Positions 31,961-42,785 of a stretch of 46,326 nucleotides of DNA are shown piece by piece; position 1 is the first letter of the stretch, and every line of letters begins with the position of its first letter. The stretch is taken from the NCBI RefSeq assembly GCF_000003605.2, contig NW_003123905.1:655670-701995 (forward strand). Reading direction: 5' to 3'. The notes under the pieces are model-generated. The model did no database searches. It was not told where the DNA came from and saw only the letters and a program-made list of their open reading frames with translations. The stretch is from Saccoglossus kowalevskii (lineage: Eukaryota > Hemichordata > Enteropneusta > Harrimaniidae). Both the position numbers and the translations under genes were made by a program.

Positions 31961-32258
31961 GAAAAATGACAAAAATTTCAAAGATGTGCGAATTTCTGCG
32001 CGGAGTGCTCCCCATTCCAACATCCAAAACTCGCATTAAATAGGTATTTCATAAAAACCTACCACGGGTCCACCCAGCTGAATAATCAAGGCACAAGGCG
32101 GTAGCAGTTGGTACGAGTTTTTCGATTGAAAAACAGCTTTTAACCAAGTTTTGTCGAGTTACTTGATGCTTTCTGTGAGGTATGCATGGAATGGTAAAAG
32201 GTATGTCAGTCTGCCAGAGCCTCAGCCACTACATATTAACCAATCAGTGGGCGGAGCC
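31945..32258 (-). promoter_or_regulatory. TEAD: Candidate TEAD promoter region
   Basis: Visible motifs are CCGGAAGT (ETS type, 31945-31952), CATTCCA (M-CAT, 32013-32019), TGGAATG (M-CAT inverted, 32187-32193), CCAATCAG (CCAAT box, 32240-32247) and GGGCGGAGCC (GC box, 32249-32258). CpG density is higher than in the flanking intron. There is no clear TATA box at a fixed distance. Placement upstream of the inferred leader exon supports a promoter, but no start site is seen. Confidence 0.45.
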
Positions 32259-33850
32259 AACGAACACAATACTATGTAGGGAGAATTTACATATTGATCA
32301 TCTGCCCAGTTTTTGTATAAGTCAACTCCCTTCTTCCCAGTCGCGTAGTCTTAGTATGACCTTTATTACAAAGTATTAATTCTATAAAATATTCATTTTA
32401 GATACAACAGATTATTCACAAATCTGTATTATAAATAATTCAAGTGATGATTTTACCAACGTCTCCCAGCTTCTCCCATGAGTCAAACGTTCTAAATAAG
32501 CCAATGGCGACTTCATTTTAGTACGATTCTTGCCACGTTAGTAGTTTAAAACGTTATGGGAATTGGCTCTGTTCAGAGAGCTTTCAGTGAACTGCCAAAA
32601 ACGCTTACAGTTCATCACTATTATCGCGACAACAACCCTTAGATTAGAAGTCATTTTCTTGTTGCCATGTACAAAAGCAAGTCACGGGTAAACTGACAGG
32701 TAATGACAAGGTCAAGAGAACGTACCACTTTGTTGTGGGGTAGAATGGACCAGAAGAGAGGAACAAACCTTATCAAATATATCAATCACTTTGGTCTGTT
32801 TACACATATAAACTCCTATATAAGTATTATAAACCGAAATCAAATAAAGCGTGAAAATTAAATCGCTACGCTAAAGAAAGTAAATATATTATAGATAATT
32901 TAAACACCCCTTTCACAAAATAATGTTGGTCTAATTGATGACCCTTCAGTGTAAACGGACACTTGTATTTTCATTGGTTCAAAAATGACGTCACCTTTCA
33001 TGTATATCTTTTCAACCTCGCACTACAAAAAGTTTAGACCGCCAATTTTCCAACTATGCAACCAAACATAAACAAGTAGATAATCAATCAGAGATTTGGA
33101 TATCAGATTTATCCACTTTCAAAGTTTTCTTTAAATTTCACATCAACAATTAACATAAATTTAAAATAATGCAAAACAACACTAGATTTTTGCAAACAAA
33201 TATAAATTAATATAAATTCAATTAAAATCGAAAAACAACTTGTTTCAGTCTTGAGAAAAATTATCACAAACTCTAGTAATAAAAAAAAAGTTTAAGTACT
33301 GAAATCTGTCAAATTTTGATAATTCAGTTTGAGGTTGAGAACTTTATTTTACAAAAATCATTATGATTTCCTGGCTGAAGAGTCCCAGTGAAATTTTCAC
33401 AATTTTCATTTACAAGCAAAATTTTTAATTTTAAATGTTTTAATCTTCAAAATTTGAAAAGTGTTTATAAAATTAATATTAATTATGTATAGTAATCAAA
33501 TTATACATGTTTTTTTTTTAAAAAGTCAATCGGCAAAAACAAAATAAAAATAGTTTCACATATTTTATTCAAAAAAAAAGGGGGAGTGGTATAGTAAAAT
33601 TTGCCTAGTTACTAATCAGTGTGAGTTTAATTATTTTGGAAAAGATATTAGTACTATAATAATTCAACCAAATAATTGAAACATAATTATGAATTTAATT
33701 TATAGCTTTCCATAACATGCTAACCAATAGCAGAAATAGAATTGTGTAAAATTAGTGCAAAAACACTGAGCAGAAAAAAGGAAAATGCATATAAATAGTT
33801 ATGTTTTGAAGTAACAAAAGGCCTCCCCCACCTACACACACACAAATACT
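32259..33850. other. Upstream region, nothing coding recognised; CRE at 32986
   Basis: TGACGTCA at 32986-32993, a perfect cAMP-response palindrome, follows an inverted CCAAT box (ATTGG near 32974). A further CCAATGGCG lies near 32502. From about 33040 the sequence becomes very AT-rich and featureless. Confidence 0.45.
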
Positions 33851-34039
33851 TCATCTAGGGGAGGGAGCTTTATAACTGTTACAACATTTGAAACATTCAC
33901 TAATGAGAGGGTGAGTCCAGAGGTCCCAATCTGATATTGTACTATTGATGGGGTTGCTAGGCAACATCACAAGCACTGTCTGGAATGCCTTGGATGCTTG
34001 TTGGTTAGAGTCTCCATACACAATATGCAAATCATCCAT
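33851..34039 (-). CDS. Unrecognised 62-codon open frame
   Basis: The frame starts MDDLHIVYGDSNQQASKAFQ and has a balanced composition, unlike most chance frames here. AATCAG directly before the ATG and TGACTTAG just upstream could be splice acceptors. No donor is obvious before the TGA stop, and I recognise no domain. GTTGCTAGGCAAC at 33953-33965, a palindromic X-box-like site, lies inside it. It could be a terminal exon, a pseudogene fragment or chance. Confidence 0.2.
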   Translation of the reverse strand: MDDLHIVYGDSNQQASKAFQTVLVMLPSNPINSTISDWDLWTHPLISECFKCCNSYKAPSPR

Positions 34040-34495
34040 CTGATTCTAAGTCACAAATTTCAAAGTAACAAAATGCTGGAAATTAATTGTATGTGAAGAG
34101 TATTATTTGTTGTCTCCATGATCTGTCATGCTCAAGTAAAAGTAATGTGTAGCCTTTTAACCAACACACTCCCTTTTCATTTTTATGTTAATTGCAATTT
34201 TCCTAGTTTTATTTATGTATTTCTCTGACTAATGAATGCATAAATAAACTAATGACACATATTATTCAGTCAGCATGTCATTTAGACAGTTACCAAGATT
34301 CTGAAAGTTGTAAGTTATCTTTTCGTACTTTTTCTGCTGTAATTCGCACGTTAAATTTTCTCGTCCCCCAAAAGTAATGACATAAAAAAACGATCATCCA
34401 GATAACTGACCCTAATCCTATATCCTGGAAATCAGTGACGATGAAATAAAATTTTGCTGCTATAAAACTTGATCAATTTATGATCTTAACTCTTT
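34040..34495. other. Upstream region, nothing recognised
   Basis: AT-rich single-copy-looking sequence between the unrecognised frame and the next MITE. No signals. Confidence 0.5.
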
Positions 34496-34727
34496 GAGTG
34501 TCAGGTATTTTTCTCGCCCAAAATTTAGCACAAATAATTTCACATTTTTTGCAATTTTTATTAAATTTCATCATTATTTTGGCCCATACAGACATTTTCA
34601 GATATTGCCATTAGTTTTTGATCAAAAAGTTTGCCAATTTATATTAACATTTTGAGTGGGGAAAAGCAGACTATAAAATTGTTTGTAAATGGTGCGCAAA
34701 AAATGACATTAGCACTCAAAGCGTTAA
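34496..34727. mobile_element. TTAA-ended MITE, family C
   Basis: The left end TTAACTCTTTGAGTGTCAG and the right end TTAGCACTCAAAGCGTTAA are near reverse complements. The 232-bp interior is non-coding. A one-ended relative (CTTTGAGTGCCAAATCC, later TTTTGGCGGGAAAAATGATG) follows at about 34965-35135. Family C shares the TTAAC(N)CTTT start with family A but not its interior. Confidence 0.7.
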
Positions 34728-35689
34728 TGGGGACAAAATTTGAGTGAGTTTTTTTTTTTTTTGGGAGGGGGATGTTGATATCGGACGGGGGTGGGGGTTC
34801 AAACCAAGATAAAATAAATCCTTTGCATGGAGAAAAATAAAAATGATCTGTTTTTAAAATGATTAAACCCAAGACACAACAAAAATAAAAAAAATAAAAA
34901 CACAACAATCACTGTCCAAAACATTTCAAACTTCTCACTGAAAATTCATTTGTCTCTTACAAATTAAAAACTTTGAGTGCCAAATCCATTTTTTGCTGCT
35001 ATTTCACAAAATTGCAAAACTTTTTTTATCGTAAACAGAGGGAAATTGTGACCATTTGGTCAAAAAATAAAAAAAAATACATAAAACATGCACAATGATT
35101 TACTCAAATTTTGGCGGGAAAAATGATGGTGTCAATGAAAATCAAGAAATTTGTTTTTCAGTAAACATTTTTTGGGATCTTTCAGACAAAGATCATCACA
35201 GTATATTTGTGAAATTTCATCATTATGGAGACACTTTCAAATCATCAATTAGCACGAAAAATTTAACATATTTACAGCGCACATTCATACATACGTAAAT
35301 AAACCATCAGCACCCCCCTCCCCCAATCAAAATTTACAAAAACAATATGTTACAGGTAATAACTATTAAACTGGAACAATAAACATTTATTTGGCTGTCA
35401 AAAAAAATTATTACCTAAATTATAGCGAAATGAAAGGAATAATCTGTCATAAATATTCTTGCTTTCACTGTCTGAAAAACTGTTGGCTAACTCGTTAAAA
35501 TGATCATGGGGAATGGATATAGGATTAGTGGCATATTAGGAAGATTAACTTTTTGAACTTTGAACCCCAAATTCAACTTTTGTCACTTTTCACAAAATAA
35601 ACCTACATCAATTGTTTCCATATTTCTTCAAAATTTTGATCAGGATTTGGAGCCAATGGGGAATAGGTGATTTTCCGTACAATTGCGAG
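34728..35689. other. Upstream region with MITE fragments
   Basis: It holds the partial family C copy at 34965-35135 and a T/G-rich stretch at 34748-34798. A segment around 35545-35660 shares wording with family A and C elements (TTTGAAC, CACAAAATAAA, GGAGCCAATGGGG). No gene recognised. Confidence 0.45.
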
Positions 35690-36015
35690 ATCTCGCGAGA
35701 TGCATGAAAGACGTGCCTCGAACGTCTGCCGCAAAAATCGAACGATTTGATTTTGAACTAGAATTTCTTTATTTCGTAGCTTACATTGACCGGCCGATCT
35801 TCGACAGAGGAATATTGCTTCCGAATACCCTTACTTAATCGAAATTGCCTATCATCGAATGTGTACAGCACATTATTAAGCATGGAAATTTCCCCAAAAT
35901 ACTTTCGCGTTTGTCGAATCCCACACAATGTTTGACGCCACTACGACGCTATGACCTTTGTTTGTCCTGTTATTAGTTCGATTTCATGCATAACGCGTGA
36001 TTCTCGCAGTGAACG
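35690..36015. repeat. CpG-rich dispersed repeat, copy 2, with TCTCGCGAGA
   Basis: This is the sister copy of 6195-6350: GTCTGCCGCAAAAATCGAAC, GATTTGATTTTGAACTAGAA and GATTTCATGCATAACGCGTG in the same order, ending near CGCAGTGAACGG. It keeps many CpGs, where copy 1 has lost most of the corresponding ones. TCTCGCGAGA at 35691-35700 is a perfect match to the palindromic promoter element bound by BANP in vertebrates. The block could be a young repeat, a CpG-rich promoter or both. Confidence 0.55.
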
Positions 36016-37880
36016 GAAAATGGTCTATTATTTCCATTTTGTCCAAAATTAACAATTATATTATGAAATAATACATAAAAATGTACAAAATGTTTCAACA
36101 TAATTTTGGCGGGAAAATTAAAGCCGTTCATGCAGTTCAATGATGAACAGTATTTGGTGGTGGGTAGAAGAAGACTTTGAGACAATTTAGGCACTGTTAG
36201 AGGCTTGGATTATTAGCATAACTATAGAAACAATGGAAACATTAGTATAACAATAGAAACAATGGGATATATTCGAATAACAATATCTGCTTATAGGGTA
36301 ATTAACGACTGCCTGCTGGGTCAGGAAAATAAAGAAAAGATGGAATGGAGATAATTATGGATGTGTTGAAGTGGATACAATGTCAGAAAAGGTGGGAAAT
36401 GTTGGGTCTTTGTTGAAAATTTCAAGTTTTCACCCTTCACTGATTTTTCATATGTTTTTAATAGGGTCAATAATCAAACCAAATGATTTCTTATCAAATG
36501 GTCTATGATCTAATGTTTTGTTCAGAGATAAGACATATAATACTGCAAATTGTAGTATTAGGGAAGTTATACCCTTTTTAACTTGAGAACATTTTTTTTT
36601 TATATTTGTGAGCAAATAAAGTATTTGTGTTTCTGGTGTATGTCAATAAAAATGTGTGTTTTTTTGTTGTTTTTCAATAATTTAAGAAAAAATCATAAAT
36701 TTCTGAATGTCAATTTAAAATAATAATAAAAATTCATCCCCATGCATCGATTTCTGAAAACAATTTGAAGATAATTCATTTACTTACATAAAAAATGTGC
36801 GCATAAAATGTATTTGATGAAGAAGAATATTTTTCAAATTTATTTTAATCATATTATTTTCTCGCTGATAGTGAGCAAGATCAGAATTTATTCAGAATGG
36901 CTGCGTAATTACAAATTCAATTTAGTGCATGTGAGGGGTCGACCATTTGAAATCTGGGGGAGGGTGAAACATTTGTTAAAAGACACCAAGAACGAAAAAA
37001 AATTGCATGCAAGGTGTTGCAAGCAGGTACAATTCTGGCAAAATTTAAGAGAAATAAAAATGTACAGACAAGACACTGTGAAAAAAAATTGCACTTTTAG
37101 AAAAATACATAAAAAACACTGCACACATATTTTGGCGAGAAAAATTATCTTTGATCGCTAACTCATTCGTTAGTGAATGAATCTCGGCCAGTGGAAATGG
37201 CCTTCCCATTGACTCTGTGGCACACTCACCCAGGGTAGGGGTCAACCTCTAACGTTCTCATTCACTACTTAAGAAGGGTCTGTCTGAATTAAAGACCACA
37301 TGGCATTTCTTTCTTGCTTTCGTTTTCATGAGTTCACGATATCATCAGACAAGTTTTCGAGAAAGAAAATGTCATATGTAATGGACAAAATTTACATGAT
37401 TGCATTGGTTTCTATGGTGAAATTATTTCTTCATGATTTTGCTCAGTGACATGGGATGAAAAAGTCATATACTGTAATTGCTCTATTAGTAGTGCATGCC
37501 ATTATGTAAATTACTGCCTTAGTCACTGTACCTTCTATCAGCAAAAATCGCTTCTTTAACCTTCGAACCTTTGAACGCTAAATATGTAAATTGTTGTCAT
37601 TTTTCAAAAAAAATTTCTTAATTTTTTTTCTTCAAAGATTTTGATCAAGTAAAATTAATGAAAAAATTATAGAAAAAAACATAAAAATGGAGGGAAAAAT
37701 TATAGCATTCTTAGTTTAATCAAATAGAAAACTTACAAATGTGAATATCAGTAATTGGAACATCAGGTTACTGAAATTAGCACTGCTTGTGCAGAAAACT
37801 AGAAAACTCAAATTCTCTCTATTTTTGCTGGAGAGGGGGAGGGGGGGGTTAAATAATTTCCTCATTGGTTTGTATGTAGT
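36016..37880. other. Upstream region, mostly unrecognised; small 29-bp duplication
   Basis: ATTAG(C/T)ATAAC(T/A)ATAGAAAC recurs at 36212 and 36241, with a third partial unit near 36271. A 117-codon basic plus-strand frame (36808-37161) comes from A/T-rich sequence and has no domain. The segment from 37558 begins like the TTAA-ended MITEs (TTAACCTTCGAACCTTTGAA). Confidence 0.45.
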
Positions 37881-38113
37881 TTAACCATTTCACCACTGGT
37901 TCCCTCTTTTCATCACAAATTCACAAAATAGTCCCATTTATAGTCTGCACTTATGAGATTGGGACAAATTTATTTTTGAGTAAAAACTGAAAATTTATTC
38001 AAATTTTGTCAGTTGGCTCCAAAATTTGGGTTCATTTTCAGAAATATTGAGGAATTAAAAAAAAAGTGCAGACAAATTTGGGCGAGAAATTCTTGTGGTG
38101 GTTAAAATGGTTG
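37881..38113. mobile_element. TTAA-ended MITE, family A, copy 2
   Basis: It begins TTAACCATTTCACCACTGG and ends near GTGGTTAAAATGGTTGAA. The interior has TTTCATCACAAATTCACAAA, TATAGTCTGCAC, GAGTAAAAACTGAAAATTTA, TTGGCTCCAAAATTTGGG and AGAAATATTGA. It is in the opposite orientation to copy 1 at 8.7 kb, judged by the interior blocks. Confidence 0.8.
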
Positions 38114-38786
38114 AAAGCGTTTATTTCAAATGACGTCACAATATGACATGATTAATTATTCATGAACTAGTTTGGTTGAGACAAACAAATCAAATTTAGT
38201 AAACAAAAACTAGAACAGTGTCACACATACTGATAACTTTTGTGGTGTCGAAATAATTTAACAATGGTTTTGTTCAAGCATTTAAAAGGCCCCTGTGGCT
38301 CAAAACACAAATCACACAAAAGCCACAGAGAAGTAACCTGTTGGAAATGAAATTCTCTGTGCACATTGTTCACATTTGATCTGTTTCATTTTTAATAAAA
38401 TTTCATCATCAGGACAAACATTTATGTCACATCAGTAAAAGTTTGTCAAAACAATTTGACGTTTTTCAGCCCAAATAAATTTTGACTAAAATAAAAGTAA
38501 TAGACAGTAACACCAAATGTGTGAAGGCAGAAATAGTTAATACAATTAATATTGTTGCAGAAATTGAATTCCTACTGATTTGGGTCCATTGGTCTAGGAT
38601 AGAAACTGTTGGTTGAGGGGTGTTACAAATTACAGTGTATGTGAAAAGGTACTTTGGGACAAAAGTTGCATGCAGTTTTATTTTTCATCCGTAAATTTAA
38701 CTATTATTCTCTTCTGGTAAATAGCGCTTGATTAAAAACACAGTAATTGAAGAGTGCGTATTGAACAATATATGACCGATATACTT
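38114..38786. other. Upstream region with a CRE and a family B fragment
   Basis: TGACGTCA occurs at 38131-38138, just outside the MITE. Positions 38458-38509 hold the right end of a family B MITE (AAATTTTGACTAAAATAAAA, then GACAGTAA). Nothing coding recognised. Confidence 0.45.
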
Positions 38787-38900
38787 GTTGCCATGGTAAC
38801 CGGTAATTAATGACCTATCCTTTCAAGTAGCGAGCACATGAGTGACAGGTGATGTGGGCATCTTATTGGAGTTTGTTATTGCTTCTAGTTGCTAGGATAC
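38787..38900. promoter_or_regulatory. Pair of RFX X-box-like sites
   Basis: GTTGCCATGGTAAC (38787-38800) matches the RFX X-box consensus GTNRCCATRGNAAC. GTTGCTAGGATAC (38888-38900) is a weaker half-match about 100 bp away. X-boxes control ciliary genes in animals, but no recognised ciliary coding exon follows, so a promoter is only a possibility. Confidence 0.4.
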
Positions 38901-40005
38901 GGTTCCTAAGTTGCCAAAATCTGGATGATTGGAATGCTAGTGATTTCCTCAACGGAGAAGGGAACTAGGAGCAGACCAGCGGGCTGGCTTTGTGTTAATT
39001 GCTCCGTCGCCAACTGTCTTCTCGCATGTACTACTGTCATAGCGACCAGCAAATGGCTGGGATTCAAAGAGAACTTTTGGAATAAAAGGGTAAATCATTG
39101 TGGTTAGCAAACATACCACTAGAGGGCAGTGTCTGGGGGGGGACAAAATTTGTCGCTTTATCATTTGGCATATTCTTTTTTTTCTTCCATAATTTGTCAT
39201 TTTGGAGCAGGTATAGTTAAATTCACATTGCTCACAGGGACATTTTTGCAAAATTATAAAACTATATTACGAGGAATTATTTGAGAAAGGCAATACGTCT
39301 GACTTTATAGGCATTTAAACAAGACTATATTTCAAGTTATAAATAGCACACATCCCGATTACGAGAATACAAAGTGCGTAGACCGCAGACAGTACGCGCA
39401 GTAATGTTTTGCTTCTCAGTGATCAGTGATTGGTTAATTATGAATACATCTATTCTTAAAGCAGGGGAGGTGTCACCTGCGCATGTGTCAGATGGCCATA
39501 GTGTGTCATTGTTTACAAACAAGCATGTACCCATGAGTCTTTGTGTTTTTAGTGTGTGTTGTTATCTTCGTTTGGGACCCAATTCCCACGCATGTGCAGG
39601 TGACGATCCTCTCGCTTTAAATTTGCTAATCAAATATGTTTAATGGGTGATCTTTTCAGTGGTGTGCATTCAATATGGGTCCCATACTACACATAGCAAC
39701 GTATAAGCATGTATACAGTAGTTTATTTACCAACTACTAAAATGTATACAATTAATCTCAGATTGAATGTCTGAGAATTAATTCACTATCATGTGTTGGG
39801 GTCACATGATAACACATCTCCAATCAGACAATTCAATGATTGTACTACAACAATTAACAATATTTTATCTACTTTGATGTGTAAAGAATTATGTCCAGGA
39901 AATTTAAGGTCATTATGAAGAAAATTTAAATGCTTGCATTTCGAAAATATTAAAATAAAACCATCACGCATTGAATCTGCACTGATCATAAATTGCTACT
40001 ATGTC
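38901..40005. other. Upstream region with unrecognised short frames
   Basis: A moderately GC-rich block (38925-39640) has overlapping frames of 60-100 codons on both strands (38949-39251 minus, 39374-39643 plus). None has a recognisable domain or a convincing splice context. Nothing else was seen. Confidence 0.4.
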
Positions 40006-40230
40006 GTCTTCAAGATTGAATTGTGGGTAGAAATAACAGGTCTGGGTTCATGGTAATCAGAATATAATGAGGCACTGTGGTCGCTTGTGACATATTGCAA
40101 TTAAACCGCTACATACAGTGATTGGGTTTGTGGTAAAGGATGACAGCAATAAAGATTTAGATATGACGCAGTCTTCATGATGAACTACGGGTAGAAGTAG
40201 GTCTGGATTTATGGTAAATTGTCAAAATAT
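40006..40230. repeat. Two-unit direct repeat, 165-bp period
   Basis: GTCTTCAAGATTGAATTGTG and GTCTTCATGATGAACTACGG start at 40006 and 40171. Both continue with GGTAGAA, GGTCTGG(G/A)TT and ATGGTAA. The units are diverged. Function unknown. Confidence 0.6.
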
Positions 40231-41315
40231 TTATAGCTGACGTTCTCTGTATCAATTACACTCAATCTCTAATTCAGAAATCAGGACCGAGAAATATGAG
40301 CGTATGTCACGTTGTTCCAACCTGTGGCAATTCCCCACTGACAACAAACATTTACAGAGGCATATTAAAGACTGTTCCAGCCATATTTTTATTCAATATA
40401 GTTTTTAAAATATTGAAAATGATTACATATTTAGGAAGCCAGATTGTCTCCTAGATACTATAATATTTAATAAGTTACATTGCTCCGAAAGTCAACAGCG
40501 TTGTCATGGCACTGTACTCGTACATTAATAAAAAAAATGAGTAAGACTATAAAAATAAACATTTGGATACTATTTAAATACAGGGAGTATGGTAACATAA
40601 ATGCAACACTGTGTATACACTTTAGTCAGTTAGTATTAAAAATATTATGTGCGCGACATTCCAAGAGGCTTAATAATACAGTAATTCATTGAAACAGTGC
40701 CCTCACAGTTCAGATTGAGAAACTATCACAGATGAAATCAAATCACAGTTAACAGAATCCAGTGGCAAAGACGACTTGCATATCATCCCTTGATACAAAA
40801 CAAAACCACAAGGTTTTTATATCATTACCATAGTAACTAACCAATTTTTTTTTCATATTGACAAAATTATAGGTTCATTTTACTTAGACCTCAATTTTTA
40901 ATTCTGTTTTCTTCGTAACAAGAAATCCCACTGATGTGATCGCAAAGAAAGTTACAGGTATAATACATCCAGCAGAAAAAAACTACAAGTACGTGTTTGA
41001 GAGTGTTGAACAGACCTTGGAGGTATATTAAATGGCAGGAGATATTTTGTTGAAAATGAGTGAGCCACAAAACTTGTTCTTACGTCTCCTTTTCAATTCT
41101 CTCAGTCATTACATCGGCTGTTCCCAAGATCTACATCTCCATGGTATTACCGTAGGAACAGTGGATAGGATGGAAAAGATTGGAATACATAAAGGAGAGT
41201 CAAAAACTTGGTTCTCTCTCTCAAAAAAAAACAAAAAAAACAATAAAAATAACAAAAAAACAGCCATTTGCATTCTAAGGTCTGTTACAGAAAATTTGCA
41301 TCACATACAAAAATG
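40231..41315. other. Upstream region, nothing recognised
   Basis: A 95-codon plus-strand frame (41032-41319) ends in a Lys/Asn tract encoded by an A-rich run and has no domain. A short frame at 40296 begins MSVCHVVPTCGNS, superficially like a THAP start, but it lacks the rest of the motif. Confidence 0.45.
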
Positions 41316-41491
41316 TTAACATTTTTGCCACCAGTTTCCTCTTTTCATTACAAATTCACAAATTAGTCCTGTCTATAGTCTGCACCTTCCTTCAGAACTG
41401 GGACAAAAATTGCCAAACTGTTTGAGTGAAAATATAATATAAAAAAAAGTAGACAAATTTGGGCAAGAAATTCTGGTGGTGAAAAGGTTAA
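41316..41491. mobile_element. TTAA-ended MITE, family A, copy 3 (176 bp)
   Basis: It begins TTAACATTTTTGCCACCAG and ends CTGGTGGTGAAAAGGTTAA. Compared with other copies, part of the interior around the TTGGCTCC block is deleted. Non-coding. Confidence 0.8.
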
Positions 41492-41845
41492 ATCGTTTAC
41501 ATAAGGCACATACTTAACTATACCTTGGTGTACATTTTGCTGTACTATGACAAACCACTCTATGATAAGGCTAAAAATGAAAATGTTTCTGGTCTCCAAA
41601 TGATGTGCCTTATATTTGTTTTATTTTTACAATATTGTGATAGGACCCATACATTTGCTTTTAAACTGGACAGTGACCTGACACAAATAATTTTGCCTAA
41701 TATACTAATAAATGTATTGCATCCATAGAAATAGTTTCCATTCATTGACAATAATAAAATGTTACAAAAAAATACAATATATAAAAAAAAATAAAAAAAT
41801 AAACTAAATATTTTTGGTGAAATCCCATTCTATTCAAAACTCAGT
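41492..41845. other. Spacer between two family A MITEs
   Basis: AT-rich sequence with small open frames on both strands and no recognised product. No repeat boundary was seen. Confidence 0.5.
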
Positions 41846-42052
41846 TTAGTTTTCACCACCAGTTCCCTTTTCTCATCACAAATTCAGAAGATTGGAACAA
41901 AACTGGCCACATTTTTTGAGTAAAAACTGAAAATTTACTCAAAAGATGTCTCTTGGCTCCAAAATTAAGGTTCATTTCCAGAAATATTGAAGAATATAAG
42001 AAAAAAGTGCAGAAAAATGTGGGCAAGGATGTCTGGTGGTGAAAAGGTTAAA
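41846..42052. mobile_element. TTAA-ended MITE, family A, copy 4
   Basis: The left end reads TTAGTTTTCACCACCAG and the right end CTGGTGGTGAAAAGGTTAA. The interior carries GAGTAAAAACTGAAAATTTA, TTGGCTCCAAAATTAAGG and CCAGAAATATTGAAGAATA. It has the same orientation as copy 3, 355 bp away. Confidence 0.8.
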
Positions 42053-42360
42053 AGGTCTCCACAGAACATAAATTGTGAAGATCACAGTAACCTAACATTC
42101 TTTTGACCTTTTGACATTATCTACCAAACAAAAAACAAAAGAACAAATAGTATGAAAATATCTCAAATTTCTACTTTATAAAAAAAATATTTTTGATTAT
42201 ACAGTCTTTAAATTTTTTTAAAAATGGCACCATTAAAGTACAAGTCAGAATGATAAAATTGTTTACATGATACATTATATGAATTACATCAACTTTATTT
42301 TCTGGCAATCTTTTCAGTGAAAGAAAATGTACATATTTAAGGCAGTTTGGGCTTTATTTT

Positions 42361-42785
42361 GCTCTACTGAGCATGTTACTGCACATATATGAAATGCATT
42401 ATGGGATAGAAATTCAAATTTTGCTCTACTGAGCATGCAACTGCACATATATGCAATGCATTATGGGATATAAATTCAAATTTTGCTCTTCTGAGCATGC
42501 AACTGCACATATATGCAATGCATTATGGGATAGAAATTCAAATTTTGCTCTACTGAGCATGCTACTGCACATATATGAAATGCATTATGGGATAGAAATT
42601 CAAATTTTGTTCTACTGAGCATGCAACTGCACATATATGCAATGCATTATGGGATATAAATTCAAATTTTGCTCTTCTGAGCATGCAACTGCACATATAT
42701 GCAATGCATTATGGGATAGAAATTCAAATTTTGCTCTACTGAGCATGTTACTGCACATACATGAAATGCATTATGGGAGAGAATG
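42361..42785. repeat. 62-bp tandem repeat, seven units, with a three-unit higher-order period
   Basis: Units start at 42361, 42423, 42485, 42547, 42609, 42671 and 42733, exactly 62 bp apart. The core is GAGCATG(C/T)(A/T)ACTGCACATA followed by TATG(A/C)AATGCATTATGGGA. Variants repeat every third unit: TACTG/GTTAC or GCTAC/TGAAATG, then TACTG/GCAAC/TGCAATG, then TTCTG/GCAAC/TGCAATG. This is a 186-bp higher-order repeat. A 64-codon frame inside (42637-42831) is a by-product. Confidence 0.92.

Noticed and set aside
40296-40345. Possible THAP zinc-finger start (MSVCHVVPTCGNS)
   Set aside because: The cysteine spacing is C-x5-C where THAP needs C-x2-4-C. The downstream conserved Pro, Trp and C-x2-H residues do not follow in frame.
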